DNA from: Mantis religiosa
Lineage: Eukaryota > Arthropoda > Insecta > Mantodea > Mantidae
Assembly (NCBI GenBank): GCA_030765055.1
Contig: CM060953.1
Location: 181,785,239 to 181,849,238, forward strand
Length of the DNA stretch: 64,000 bases
Direction: 5' to 3'
The position numbers were made by a program, and so were the translations under genes. Position 1 is the first letter of the stretch. Each line of letters opens with the position of its first letter. This document shows, one piece after another, positions 35,593 to 47,369 of this stretch. The notes under the pieces are model-generated. The model ran no database searches, was not told where the DNA came from, and was given only the letters and a program-made list of their open reading frames with translations.

Positions 35593-36860
35593 TAAATTGA
35601 GGAAAATAGTAGAACAAAATTTAGAAGAAGAACAGGCTGCTTTCCGAATGGGTAGACAAACCCAAGACCAAATTTTCTCATTGAGAATGATAATAGGGAA
35701 AGCTATAGATAGAAGAAAGGGTATTTATTTAGGATTCTTAGATTTGAAAGCAGCATTTGATTCAATACCTAGGGAAGAAATTTGGAGAGCTCTAAAGAAC
35801 AAAAAAGTACCTATGAATTTTATTGAAGCAATACAATCAGTTTATCAAGAACCAAAAGGGATAATAAGATTAGATGGACAAGAATCAGAACCATTTCTGA
35901 TGAATAGAGGAGTTAAACAAGGAGATAGTCTCAGCTCACTCTTATTTATTATTGTGATGGATGAAATATGGAAAATTTGCAAAAGAAGAACAGCAAGAAC
36001 TATGATAGGATATAGAAATTTAAGACCAGTTTGGGCACAATCGTTGATATATGCTGATGACATCATATTAATAGCAAATAGTAATAATAATTTACAATTA
36101 GCGCTAAATGAATGGAAAGAAGCATTAACTAGAAAAGGTTTAGAATTAAACATACCCAAAAGTAAAACCATGTATATAGGAAGGAAAGAAGAAGAAGAAG
36201 TTAAAATTAAATGTAATGATGAAATCTTAGAACAGGCAGACAGTTATGAATACCTGGGTACAATTATAAATAAGGATGGAAAAATAGAACAGGGAATTTT
36301 AAACAGAATAAGAAAGGCCAATTTGGTCTACTATCAGATTAATAATACTATTGTGGGGAAAAAAGGAAATAACAAAAGATACAAAAATTATAATATTTAA
36401 AACAATAATACTACCAATTCTATTATATGGAGCAGAGAGCTGGACTCTCCTACAGAAACAAAAAGAGCAAAATAACAGCTATGGAAATGAGATATTTAAG
36501 ACGAGCTGTAGGGAAGACAAGAAGAGATATGATTAGAAATGTAACACTATGGGAAGAGTTGGGTACACACTCCGTTAAAGAAATATTGAAAAAAAAAAAA
36601 ACATAAATGGTATGGACATGTACTCCGCATGTCAAAAGAAAGAAAACCCAAACAATATTTAGAAGCAAGACCAGAAGGTAAAAGAATTAGGGGAAGGCCA
36701 CGCATGTTGTATCAGGAATACATTGAGAAGTTGGGGAAGGATAGAGGGAAAACCATGACAGAAATGAATAGAATGATGATGGACCGAGAAAAGTGGAGGA
36801 AATGGGTAGAAGAGGCTTGTACTCCACGCTTAACAGCACAAAGGAGTTAGAGAAAGAAGT
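35593..36860 (+). mobile_element. Non-LTR retrotransposon inserted in the mariner, with 16-bp target duplication
   Basis: TTACATGTCCCTGACA occurs at 35577-35592 and again at 36861-36876, immediately either side of the insert. The insert starts inside an RT domain (5' truncation) and ends 12 bp after its stop codon with no long A tail. This proves the LINE is younger than the mariner. Confidence 0.95.
35597..36849 (+). pseudogene. RTE-like reverse transcriptase, 5' truncated and frameshifted
   Basis: The first frame (35597-36400) shows EEEQAAFRMGRQTQDQIF (10-27), LDLKAAFDS (48-56), GVKQGDSLSS (105-114), an intact YADD (152-155) and a YEYLG block. The protein continues with ILPILLYGAESWT (from ~36396) and RRAVGKTRRD in shifted frames, then WYGHVLRMS, GRPRMLYQEYIEKLG and WRKWVEEACTPRLTAQRS ending at 36849. 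At least two frameshifts are needed, near 36355-36370 and 36450-36600. The QTQD-IF...L / ILLYGAE / GRP-RW layout is that of insect endonuclease-reverse transcriptases, probably RTE or a related clade. Confidence 0.85.
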
Positions 36861-37741
36861 TTACATGTCCCTGACAGATGAGCCAAGAGTTGGTAGACCG
36901 TCAATGACAGACGATGCTGTCACAGTGAAGAAAGTGGAGTGTTTAATACTGAAAAACAGACGGACAACCATCCAAATGATCATGAATAAGACACATCTTA
37001 GTTATGGTAGTGTGTGGACGAACTGCACATGTCTAAGGTGTCTGTACGGTGGGTTCCACGTTTGCTAACCCCTTTCTAAAAGCAAATACGGCGTTACCTT
37101 TCAAGACAAATGTTGATGCAGTTGGAACAGGATGAAAATGACCTTTCTTGATCGTCTGGTAACCATGGATGAATTCTGGATCTATCAGTATGAACCAGAG
37201 ATAAAAACCATGAGCATAGAATGGAAACATACCGATTCCCTCCTCCCAAAAAGGCAAAGGTGCAAAAGTCAGCTGGGAAGTTCATGCTTTCAGTTTTTTG
37301 GGACTGTCGTGCAGTCATCCTTACAGATTATCTTGACAAGGGCCAAACCATCACTGGCAGATACTACTGAAATCTTCTGGACAAGTTACGAGCAGCTCTG
37401 ATTAAGAAACGACACGGTATGCTCTCCAAAGTTGTTCGTCTTCTGTCTGACAATGTACCAGCTCATTTATCTCAAGTTGCAGTTGACAAAACAAGGGAAT
37501 GTGGCTTTGAGAACTTACAGCATCCCCCTTATTCACCCGATTTTGCACCAAGTGACTTTTTCTTGTTCTCGGAAATGAAGAATCTGTTGCGTGGTCACCG
37601 ATTTGACTACACAAATGACGTCATTAATGAAGTGGATGAGTGGTTTAAAGCGAATTATGCAGACTTCTACAATCAAGGTATTCGGAATATCAAGAAACGC
37701 TGGCAAGCACATACCAACACAAACCCTCTATCACATTTTTA
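36861..37741 (+). pseudogene. Mariner transposase, catalytic part (DD34D)
   Basis: Three frame segments cover it: DEPRVGRPSM... to 37068, MTFLDRLVTMDEFWIYQYEP from 37132, and VVRLLSDNVPAHLSQVAVD from ~37431 to the stop at 37740. The first aspartate is in TMDEFW (~37162), the second in SDNVPAH (~37449) and the third in FAPSDFF (~37554), with 34 residues between the last two as in classical mariners. Several frameshifts separate the segments. The HPPYSPDFAPSD and WFKANYADFY blocks are intact. Confidence 0.9.
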
Positions 37742-37778
37742 AAGGGTGATAATTAAAACTTTATGACACCCTCTCGTA

Positions 37779-38622
37779 CATGTACAAAATTCTCATCAGC
37801 TAGCATGGTTTAAATACACAGATCACTTGAGCGTGTGCTTATGTGTAAATACACTTTTCATGTATGGGCATGCATGAACTGCTGTGGTTTTCAGCGTGCT
37901 ATTCTATACTGGGCGTGAAAAAAGCTTACTTTTGCTCAAAGGCCTCTTTATGATGTTTGAGGTTATTTTATATGCCATAAATATACAACACGGGATCATC
38001 AGCTTTACTTCTCTTGCAAAGGAAGCCATACTAAGATGTTTTACGCCCGAAAAACTACGGATTTGAACCCGTGACCTTGGAAATCAGAGTGTGCGTGTGC
38101 GTGAGTGTATGAAGTGGTCAACCGTTTCTTAGTTTTATCTTACGGTCAAACCATATTTTGCCTTATATGCCTTAACTATCACAAACTTGTGTGCTAATCA
38201 TCAACAGCCAATGTTTAAATAATGACAGACGTTAAGAGGCAATATAATATTCCACGCATGGAGGAGACTTGACTATGCACATGTAAGAGGTTTTATTTAC
38301 CTTTATAAGTGTTCAAAAAGCAGCACCCATAGCCCAAAAATTTCTAAAGGTCAAATTAACGCACTCTCTCTGACCCAATGTTGATGATAACCCACCATAT
38401 GCGAAAGAGGGGAGGGCGGATTTACCTCCAACTACTGTTTGACGAAACGTGACATATTCATGGGAATCAAAGACATCCTTTTAACAGTTGGCTACCTGAG
38501 TGAGTGAAGGGGAAAAAAGCGAAGGAGGTGGAAAGTGGCATCATTAGATCATAAGAGAAGACTTTGGGCAACACAACTCTAGAGAATATAACTTTTTTTT
38601 TGAAAGTAAGGACCATACTATA
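37779..38622. other. Unassigned sequence with a possible tRNA-like B box
   Basis: The minus strand has GGTCACGGGTTCAAATCCGT (38057-38076), which fits a Pol III B box, but no A box or SINE body was seen. The remainder shows nothing recognisable. Confidence 0.35.
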
Positions 38623-38624
38623 TA

Positions 38625-39525
38625 CGAGGGCTATTCAATAAAGAATGATCATAATTTCTACGCCATAATTTTTCGTATTAAAATTCAATTTTATTATATT
38701 CTGTTAGCTTAATGTGAAATAAACACGTCGCAGTAGTTTCATTGTTGGTGCTCCTGGTTACCGCCTGTGAGAACCAAGCAAGTTCAGACATGTTCAGTAT
38801 CGCCTACCGCTGCAATGGAGCTAACACGCGAGGAACAATATGTGGCTATGAAATTCTGCTTTCGTCTCAACAAATCTTCAGTTGAGGCCTATACAATGTT
38901 ACAGGAGGCCTAAGGAGAGTCTGTTCTTCCCTACAGCACAGCTCGAAGGTGGTTTAAAATGTTTAAAGAGGGGAGACAATCAATTTCAAAGGAAGGTGGA
39001 CCCGGTGCTCCAGTTACTGCTCTTACGGAAGAAAACATCAACACTGCTGCTGCCATTGTGAGAGAGGATCGACGAATTACTTTAAGATTACTTTCTGAAA
39101 TACTGAACATTTCATTGGGTGCCACATTTCCGTGAAGCAGACTGGATACTGTGCCACGATAATGGGCGGCCGTATATTGCCAACGTTTCTGCTGAATATC
39201 TTGCAAAAATCAACGTGAAGTACATCCCTCACCCTCCCTATAGTCCGGATTTAGCCCCATGTGACTTTTTTCTATTCCCTAACTTGAAGAAACGCCTTTC
39301 TGGGAGGCATCATCCATCATCAGAAGCAGTGGTGAAGGCTGCGGAGGCGATTTTAAAGGATCTCTCAAAAATCGTTTCCAGCATGTCTTTGAAGACTGGA
39401 AGAAACGCTGGGACAAGTGCATCGCATTCAGTGGAGACTATTTTGAGAAGGACCATCAAAATTATGAGGATGAGTAAGAGTATGTTGTCAAAAAAAGTTG
39501 TGATAATTCTTTATTGAAGCCCTCG
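38625..39525 (+). mobile_element. Mariner family M2, copy 1, internally deleted
   Basis: It begins CGAGGGCTATTCAATAAAG and ends CTTTATTGAAGCCCTCG, with TA on both sides (38623-38624 and 39526-39527). Compared with the 1.3-kb copy at 42151-43447, about 400 bp are missing between CATTGGGTGCCAC and ATTTCCGTGAAG (junction ~39123-39126), where both flanks share CCAC. It is non-autonomous. Confidence 0.9.
38815..39516 (+). pseudogene. M2 mariner transposase, copy 1 (deleted)
   Basis: The N-terminus MELTREEQYVAMKFCFRLNK runs from 38815, with an in-frame TAA near 38910, through the WFKMFKEGR helix-turn-helix end. The central part with the first catalytic aspartate (TADETW in copy 2) is deleted. The C-terminus resumes as PHFREADWILCHDNGRPYIA and continues through YSPDLAPCDFFLFPNLKK. 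The last two catalytic aspartates remain with spacing 34. Confidence 0.9.
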
Positions 39526-39527
39526 TA

Positions 39528-42150
39528 CAAAGTACAACATTAATTAGTCTTATTTTCAACGATTCTTGGATGTATGTTGAAGTGTAATGTTTTGAAATAA
39601 AACTACAAACATTTCTTCGTCAAAAAGTGTCACCGTTAGTATAAAACTGAGTTCTTAAAAATACATTTTTAAATATACTAACGCTAATATAGACTTAAAG
39701 CATTCAAATTCATTTTCCTAATCACAACATACTTATTTTACAATAATCATTCATGGGAACATGACCTAAAGTCATATCTTCAAGCTTCTATCTTCTACTG
39801 TGGTTTTATACATTAAACCCTTACCAAGTGGGGCAGAATAACAACATGAAAAGAAGAAGAAGAAAACCATCCTTGATGTAGAATTGACACGAGGAGGGAG
39901 TTCTTTCGATATTGGAATGCGAAGCTTTTTTTTTCTTCTTCTGAGCACAGAAAATGGGACATTTTGAAAGGTAAGAGAGTAAGAGGTGAAGTAGAGCAGG
40001 AGAATAATATTGGAAGAAAATCTCAGTCTTGCGTACATCCTTAGGCAAGTCAAATGAAAACATTCTACTACGTCTGCTTTCAGATCAGCACAATGTAACA
40101 TCTCTGTAAACCTAGAGAAGGTTTTAATACATGGAACAAGTGACGGAGCTGTGTAAATGCGAAAGTAGTTTGAAAGTTTATTAGTTCTATAGAAAACCTT
40201 ATCAGTAATCGCACTAGATTTTAATTTGTGCAGAGAACATAGAAATGAAATGTAACCAATTATCTCACACTTAAAATAAGGTATATAATGATTAAAAGCA
40301 ATACATACGACAACATATTAATTATCCCATTAACTTGATCGAAGTTTGCATACTCTCTTTCTCTTTGGTTGTATGATGAAGCTAACTTTGAATATCTCTG
40401 CGGAAAACAAATGACGATCGCAAAGAAATTAACAAATGCTAGAGAGCTTAAAGAAACATTAACGTGGAAATGGTACAAAGAAACAAATGCTAGAAATGTG
40501 TAATACACAGCCATGTTTGGTTGGAACACACTTGCTTCATGGCGCCTTATTCATTGACGCATTAAAATAAATATATTAATAATAAAAAGGAAGATATTAA
40601 ACCCGAATGGAAATGACACTGGCGTGATCCATTATACAGGTTGTTTCGAACTACACCGAACGAATATGGGCGTTACGTAGTTTATAACTTAACTTGTCCG
40701 AATTTCGTGTCGAACATTCGAAATCCTCTTATGTGTAATGTTATACAGCATTAAATATTACATTATTTTGTGAGTAGGCAGCGCAGGAATCACTGATGTG
40801 CGAACCTCAAAAGTTGTTATTGGGACGTACCGGCCACGAAAACAAAAGCATTGCTCTTTGCTCCTTATCAGTGATCCTAGAATCGCTTTCAGGTAATGGG
40901 GCAAAGGGCAGTTTTTTGTGAAAAAGTCGATAATGACTCGGACAGTTCCAAGACTGCTCATTTTGCTAAGATCTTAATTGTACAGTACTTTTAACCATTT
41001 ACTGTAAAATCAACAGCTTCCTTTACAGTTACAAATGCTTTATTTAGTATTATTAAACACCGAAATAAAATTCTTGTCTCATTGCATAAGGCATTTAGTT
41101 TTGGTTAACTTTATCTATAATTCTTCGATATTGTTCTCTGTTCTTTTTATCATTTAATCCTTCCACCCTCAATATCAATTCCGTCTAAAAGGTTTAAGTT
41201 GCATATGTCCACCAGGTTATTTGCCGACACCAACTTTTGGAACACATTAAAAACCCATAATCAAATTACTAAAGAATAGCTTCTTTATTGCGGTTTCATA
41301 AGCCAAAGAAATTATTAATAGTAGCAAGCTACCGTGGAACATGTCGATATGTTTACAAACAGCTACAGCAGGAGGCACCTGTATCACCTACCTGCGAACT
41401 TGCATAGAGTGAGGCACGCGGCGTTGCTCCTGTAACTGCCTAATCCACACTCATTCTCGAGCTTTTCTTATGCGGTTCTTTTGGCGGTAAAACTATCTAT
41501 ATGTATCACATAGAAGCTGAGAAAATACTACTATATATTCGTTCGACATCGTTTCGAAACGCCCTTTATATTTTTGTGCCTTCTGTTTTAATCGAACATG
41601 TTTGGCCTACTTTAGCTTTGGCATTAATCAATCATTCTTGCTATTATTGTAGAAAGAATGATTGATTGAACTGTGAATAATTCGGAGTTAAAATATTTAC
41701 TACGACATGTTGTTTCCGATGCCCACCCATATGGTCCTCTATGACCATCCATTAGCGGGCTAGCTAATGGCTAGGACAACAATGAAAATGGGAAAGAAGC
41801 TTCTACTATGGTCTCCGAATGTTCCGCTCAAATATAATAGAGAAAAATGAAAAAGGTATTAATTGACAATATAAACCAATAATTGTGAATATATAGCACA
41901 TTATGAATATACAAAAATATATTTTGGTCTAAACTTTATGTGAGCAACTAGCTGTTAATGATAAAAAAGGAGGTCACTGCAAAATTAATGCAATCATCAT
42001 ACATCGCCCAAAACTGTAGACAATGAAGATGCATTAAATATATAATTTAATTGTCTATTTTCAACGTTTTCCTCTGTTATTTCATAAAACGCTTTGTTTT
42101 CTTATACGGTAATAAGATAAAAAAACACTGTCGCTGAAAACTGCGAACTG
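39528..42150. other. Unassigned AT-rich region with a small hairpin
   Basis: No transposase or RT was recognised. A perfect 14-bp inverted repeat pairs 41626-41639 with 41654-41667 (AATCAATCATTCTT). A short GAA-rich tract lies near 39853-39866. The frames at 39772-40101, 40260-40529 and 40758-40961 (minus) lack motifs. Confidence 0.45.
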
Positions 42151-43447
42151 CGAGGGCTGTTCAATAAAGAATGATCGTAATATTTTTACGGTCATAATTT
42201 TTCGCACTAAAATTCAATCTTACTATATTCTGTTAACTTAATGTGAAACAAACACGCCGTAGTAGTTTCATTGTTGGTACTCCTGGTTCCCGCCTGTGAG
42301 AGCCAGTCAAGTTCAGACATGTTCAGTATCGCCTACCGCTACAATGGAGGTAACACGCGAGGAACAATATGCGGCTTTGAAACTGTGCTTTCGTCTCACC
42401 AAATCTTCAGTTGAGGCCTATAAAATGTTGCGGGAGGCGTATGGTGAGTCTGTTCTACCCTACAGCACAGCTCGAAGGCGGTTTAAAATGTTTAAAGAGG
42501 GGAGAGAATCGGTTTCAAAGGAAGGTGGACCCGGTGCTCCAGTTACTGCTCTTATGGAAGAAAACATCAACACTGCTGCTGCCATTGTGACAGAAGATCG
42601 ACGAATTACCTTAAGATCACGTTCTGAAATACTGAAGATTTCACTGCGTGCCACCCACACGTTGGTAACAGAAACATTACACATGAGACGTGTTTGTGCC
42701 TGATGGGTTCCAAGATTGCTGATTTCCGAACAAAATGACATGCGCTTGCAGGTCTGCCTGCAGTTAAAGTTGATGTTAGAGGAAGATCCGGAGTTTCTTT
42801 CAAACGTAATCACTGCTGATGAAACTTGGCTACATCATTTTGATCCTGAGAGCAAACAGCAAAGCTCAGTGTGGAAATCTCCTTCATCACCAACCCCTCA
42901 AAATAACAGAAGTGGTTGCTTCTGCTGGAAAAGTTATGGTCATCCCATTCTTTGATATTCCTGGAATGGTTTATCAGCATGTTGTAGCTGCACACACACC
43001 AGTAAATGGACAATACTACAGGGATGTCTTGAAAACATTGCAAGTCCATATCAGGCGCAGAAGACCACATTTCCATGAAGCAGGCTGGATGCTGCACCAC
43101 GATAATGCGCGTCCGCATATTGCCAATGTTGTTGGGTGAAGTGCATCCTTCACTCTCACTATATTTCAGATTTAGCCCCATTTGACTTTTTTCTATTCCC
43201 TAACTTGAAGAAACTCCTTCGTAGGAGGCATTATCCATCATCAGAAGCAATGGTGAAGGCTGCGGAGGCGATTTTGAAGGATCTCTCAAAATGGTTCCAG
43301 CATGTCTTTAAAGACTGGCAGAAACGCTGGGACAAGTGCACATCGTATTCAGGGGAGACTATTTTGAGAAGGGCCATCAAAATTATGAGGATGAATAAAG
43401 GTACGTTGCCAAAAATATTGTGATCATTCTTTATTGAACAACCCTCG
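42151..43447 (+). mobile_element. Mariner family M2, copy 2, full length
   Basis: 1,297 bp from CGAGGGCTGTTCAATAAAG to TTTATTGAACAACCCTCG, the expected size of a mariner. The right flank is TA (43448-43449); the left flank is TG, probably a mutated TA. It is the only undeleted member of this family in the window, and it serves as the reference for copies 1 and 3. Confidence 0.9.
42344..43423 (+). pseudogene. M2 mariner transposase, full length but broken (DD34D)
   Basis: From the ATG at 42344: MEVTREEQYAALKLCFRLTK, a helix-turn-helix with ARRRFKMFKEGRE, GGPGAP linker, then a stop at 42701-42703 where WVPRLL is expected. The catalytic core continues in shifted frames: LSNVITADETWLHHFDPESK (first Asp ~42821), VVASAGKVMVIPFFDIPGMV, LHHDNARPHIANVV (second Asp ~43101) and SDLAPFDFFLFPNLKK (third Asp ~43184). 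A short gap near 43136 removes a few residues between the last two. Stops and frameshifts make it inactive. The order matches animal mariner transposases throughout. Confidence 0.92.
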
Positions 43448-43449
43448 TA

Positions 43450-44662
43450 TAACCAGAACTACAACTAGAATTTGTAACTCAATTGTCTTCTGAAATTGCT
43501 TATAAACAAACTCTAGGCAAGCTATAATACAAAACAACACGTGGATACAATTTGGTGGCTGATTCATTCTTCTTTTCATGTTATTAATTGAAAACAAAGA
43601 GCAGTTAGCGAAAGAAACATGATGAAAACAAGGAACAGTCATTTCTGTTTTTCATTTGTTTTTATGCAAAGGTGAAGCGCACACATATATAAGTCTTTTG
43701 AATATATGAAAAGTTACGAAATTAAATAAGAAACCTTGTGGAATTTAATTGTTTTTAAAATTATTTCTCATGATACGACTAATATGTTTTGATAGACGTA
43801 ATACTAGGCGAATGTATAAAATTTAAAGTGTGGTTTTATTAATATTTATGACTTAATTCATTCACTGTTTTAGTTTGGTAATTAAAACTCATTAATAATG
43901 TACTGTAAATTTTGGTTTTATCACATAATACAAAAGAGATAAATGTCTTTTAATTTCTAAAGTACTTTTGAAACAAATCCAATTTAAACCGAAAAATTTG
44001 TATGTAAGAAGTAAAAAACTGCATTGAACCATCTTTCTGCTGCACACAAAGACTCACCAAGTCTTTTTCTATGGTGAAGTATCAACCTAACACGCAAATG
44101 TCGATGCTAGAATCGAAGATGACGTGGAAATGCACCTGTTGTTGCACCATTTCTCAGATGCTTTGGGAGTGTAAGCGTAACCAGGAGAAAAAGTTGAAGA
44201 ACAAGTGAATGTCTTGAAGGGCGATCGCAGTGAGCCAAAATGGACAGAGGTTGGATGAGACCTCTCTACAGCTCTGCCATTCATTTTCAAACACATCTGC
44301 GTTGTTGAAAAGGTCGTGAACACATTGGAGAGACAACATACTTCCAGTTTTAAGAAAGGAATTTCCATTACACAATGGAGCACAATCCCTAGGGAAGGTC
44401 ACTGAGGATTTCGTGGGTTGGAACTAATTCAGGGCGAGTTGAAAATCTTCCCCAGAGCAATCTGTCCGCTCTCAAAACTTGAACACTCTAGCCCTATGTG
44501 ATGAAGTTTTAAGAATGAGGTGCTTGACAAATCGCTTTATTTATATCCAAACTGGATATAACTTTAACATTTGTAGTATACATTCGTGTTTTTTTGCTGA
44601 TAATGCTTTGATTTCCTTATATACTTCCAATTGTAACTGACCAATGTAGATACAATTTTTTT
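43450..44662. other. Unassigned sequence
   Basis: A 98-codon and an 82-codon minus-strand frame overlap at 44087-44402. They read protein-like in places (CAPLCNGNSFLKTGSML) but I recognise no family, and they overlap each other in different frames. They are not annotated as a gene. Confidence 0.35.
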
Positions 44663-44757
44663 AAAATTACATCCTCCAACGTTAGATTATATCGAACGAT
44701 GAATGAAATGAGTGAAATGATGCTCAAATGAGCCCACGATCCATAGAGCATAGAGTT
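44663..44757 (-). repeat. SINE family C, 3' fragment (inverted)
   Basis: The reverse complement carries CTATGGATCGTGGGCTCATT, GAGCATCATTTCACTCATTT and GTTGGAGGATGTAA, the body and tail of family C. It stops 16 bp before a complete plus-strand copy, so the two face head to head. Confidence 0.8.
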
Positions 44758-44773
44758 TCAGATATTCATCTTT

Positions 44774-45016
44774 CGCCCACCTCGGTAGCGTAGATGGTAG
44801 CATGTCCGCCTCACGTTCAAGAGGTCCCGAGTTTGAATCTTGGTTAGGGTGAGCTACCTGGATAAGTTTTTTCCGGGGTTTTCCCTTATCCTTCAAGACG
44901 AATGTAGGGTAACTCTAAGCTCCATGGACCCTGGACTCATTTGAGCATCATTTCATCCAGTTCATTCACCGTCCGATATGACTTAACTTTGGAGGACGTA
45001 AATTACAAAAAAAGTC
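44774..45016 (+). repeat. tRNA-derived SINE, family C (complete)
   Basis: The head has CCTCGGTAGCGTAGATGGTA (A box near 44783) and GAGTTTGAATCTTGG (B box near 44828). The body has GGGTTTTCCCTTATCC and GTAACTCTAAGCTCCATGGA, and the end is GGAGGACGTAAATTACAAAA. It is the most complete family C copy here. Confidence 0.85.
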
Positions 45017-45281
45017 ATCTTTCAGGATGACACAGTCTCAACAATATTCTAAACAAAATATTTAGAGGCATCTGTAAGAAAATAAACATTAAACTTTTTT
45101 CATTGTAAAGGGTATTTTGGGATGGTAAGATTTTCTTGAAAATCTTCGTATGGAATCCTTGATAGACACTGAACTCAGATACCAAGTCTTTTCATTTTAA
45201 GTCACGCACTGACAGACATAGACAGATTTGTTTTTTTTAAAATACGTTTTGTTCTGGATTCACAGAGTCTAGGAACAAGTA

Positions 45282-46618
45282 CGAGGGTGGGTCAAAAAGT
45301 AATGCCTCCTATTTTTTTCTTTAAATAAGTAAGTTATGTGAAAACCTTGAATTTGGCGCAATTCCTCAGATCTTCTTCTCCAATCCCCTGCAGTAGTAAC
45401 TTCGTACGTCAACAGGTGGCAGCACTGCATCCTATTGCAAAATAGTTGACATCGACATTCGTATTAGCGTTCTGTGATAGAATTTTTGACTGCGGAAGGT
45501 GAAACGCCAATTCGCATTTACGAAAGGCTAAAAAAATGTGTATGGTGATACAACGGTGGATGTCAGCACTGTTAGACGATGGGTTCGTCGCTGCAATGAA
45601 GCTGAAGGGCAAACACCATTGGCTGATGAAAAGCGAAGCGGCAGTGACTCCATGCAACATTCAGCGAGTCGATGACATCATTCGTGGTGATCGCCGGGTA
45701 ACAACAGGTGAATTGTGTCGCATTACCTCCCTCAGTAAAGACAGTGTGATGACGATTATTCAACAACTGGGTTACTCAAAAGTTTGCTCACGTTGGGTAC
45801 CAATAATTTTAACCGCCCAAAACAAAGAAACAAGGAAAACAATAGCCTCCGAACACTTGCAGCGCTTCAATTTGTAGGGAGAGGAGTTTATGGAAAAAAT
45901 TGTTACTGGAGACGAAACGTGGGTTCATTTTTTTGAACCTGAATCAAAAAGGCAGTCAATGGAATGGCATCACACAACGTCGTCGAAAAAAAAAGAAAGG
46001 AAAACAATTCAAAACTCAGCTGTCGGCAGGGAAAGTTATGGCGACAGTGTTTTGGTATGCAGAGGGTGTGCTTATGATTGATTTTTTGGAGCAGGGATGC
46101 ACAATGAGTTCTGTCCAATACGTCAGTACTCTCAAAAAGCTGAAAGCATGTCTTCGTCGAGTTCGCGCAACAAAAACTATGGCGGATGTTCTTCTTTTTT
46201 AGACAATACAAGACCACACACCAGCCGTTACGCCACTGCAGAAATTGAGAAATTGGGATGTCAAGTCTTACCTCAACCCCCATACAGACCTGACCTGGCA
46301 CCATCAGACCTCCATCTGTTCGGGCCACTAAAGGAAGCTCATCGTGGGATTCAGTTTGAAGATGAGGAGGCTGTGAAAACGTCCGTACGTCAATGACTTA
46401 GGAAGCAAGACAGTGTGTTTTACCACACTGGAATACATGCCCTAGTTAAAAGGTGGACCAAAACTGTGGAAAAGGACGGAGATTATATTGAATAGTGACA
46501 AATTAATGGCCAATGTTGTAGTTTTCAAGCTATGTAAATTTGATTCAATTTTCTTGGCAATTAAAAGAGAGAGAGAGAAAAAAAAAAATAGAAGGCATTA
46601 CTTTTTGACCCACCCTCG
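45282..46618 (+). mobile_element. Mariner family M3, full length
   Basis: It starts CGAGGGTGGGTCAAAAAGTA and ends TACTTTTTGACCCACCCTCG, a ~27-bp near-perfect inverted repeat, with TA at 45280-45281 and 46619-46620. The length of 1,337 bp is normal for a mariner. Confidence 0.93.
45536..46396 (+). pseudogene. M3 mariner transposase, decayed (DD34D)
   Basis: The segments are: VTTGELCRITSLSKDSVMTI and CSRWVPIILTAQNKETRKT (stop at 45875), then MEKIVTGDETWVHFFEPESK (from 45890), MATVFWYAEGVLMIDFLEQG in another frame, and SFLDNTRPHTSRYATAEIEK plus PPYRPDLAPSDLHLFGPLKE ending at 46396. Asp residues in GDETW, LDNTRPH and APSD are present, with 34 residues between the last two. At least three frameshifts and stops inactivate it. 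The N-terminal DNA-binding part is heavily degraded. Confidence 0.9.
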
Positions 46619-46620
46619 TA

Positions 46621-47369
46621 CTTTCGCTGACATTTTGGCATCAGAGTTTTTGGTTGTGGTTTTATATATTTATTTACTGCAAATACTATAAGAGAGAGTC
46701 AAATTAGAACCCTTACACTGTTTCTACGGATTAAGTAAGCCTTCACTTTTCTCTTCTGTAGTTTGTATCATATTTTGATACCAAAGGCGTGATGTATACA
46801 TTTATGCAGCTCCGTCAGTTTCATACACTGCAATGGCGTCGAATAAGTTTTCAAAAATAAAATACAGGTACGATATCGGAGATGTATAAGTGGAGGAAAA
46901 AAAAAAAACAACGTTAAAAAGTTGGTGGAGCACCGAACTGTCATTCTAACGATTTCTAAACATTTGAGGACTCGAAAGCAAAGTTAGAGTGGAGCTGAAA
47001 GGAGAAACATGCACGTAGATAAAAATTGAAGGGTGAGTATAAAACATTTGAGGAGCAATTAGTTCATACTCAAACCACCTGAGCGCTCAAGTGCTTCCTG
47101 CAATCCGGGAGGGTGCGTGACCAACTGCGTGTTTTCTAAACACATTTACGTAAACGCTGTCGCTATTTTACTGTGCAAGTATTTAATTTGAATATCAGTT
47201 ATGTACAAGGAAAAAAAATTACACTGCACTCACTGCATGGATAGAAATTGAACTACAATGTATTGTTTTATAGCAAGATGTAAACACATATATACACAAA
47301 TAAATTCTTGTAATAAAGAATATAACTGTGGAACTTTGTATTCCAAAGTTCGTAAAACTTGTCACAAAT
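46621..47369. other. Unassigned AT-rich sequence
   Basis: No motif seen. It contains short A-rich tracts (46899-46908) and borders the truncated mariner at 47370. Confidence 0.4.

Larger units (their letters stand above)
35397..37776 (+). mobile_element. Mariner element split by a LINE insertion
   Basis: The mariner coding parts at 35425-35592 and 36861-37741 join exactly in frame across the nested LINE. The right end finishes GACACCCTCTCG at 37776 with TA following (37777-37778). The left inverted repeat was not found, so the 5' boundary is approximate. Without the ~1.27-kb insert it would be about 1.1 kb. Confidence 0.85.

Noticed and set aside
40634..41575. Possible inverted ends around TACAGGTTGTTTCGAAC
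   Set aside because: The candidate right end shares only a few bases and no TA flank or transposase is present.
44087..44402. Two overlapping minus-strand frames as a host gene
   Set aside because: They use different frames over the same DNA, lack start context and splice sites, and match nothing I recognise.
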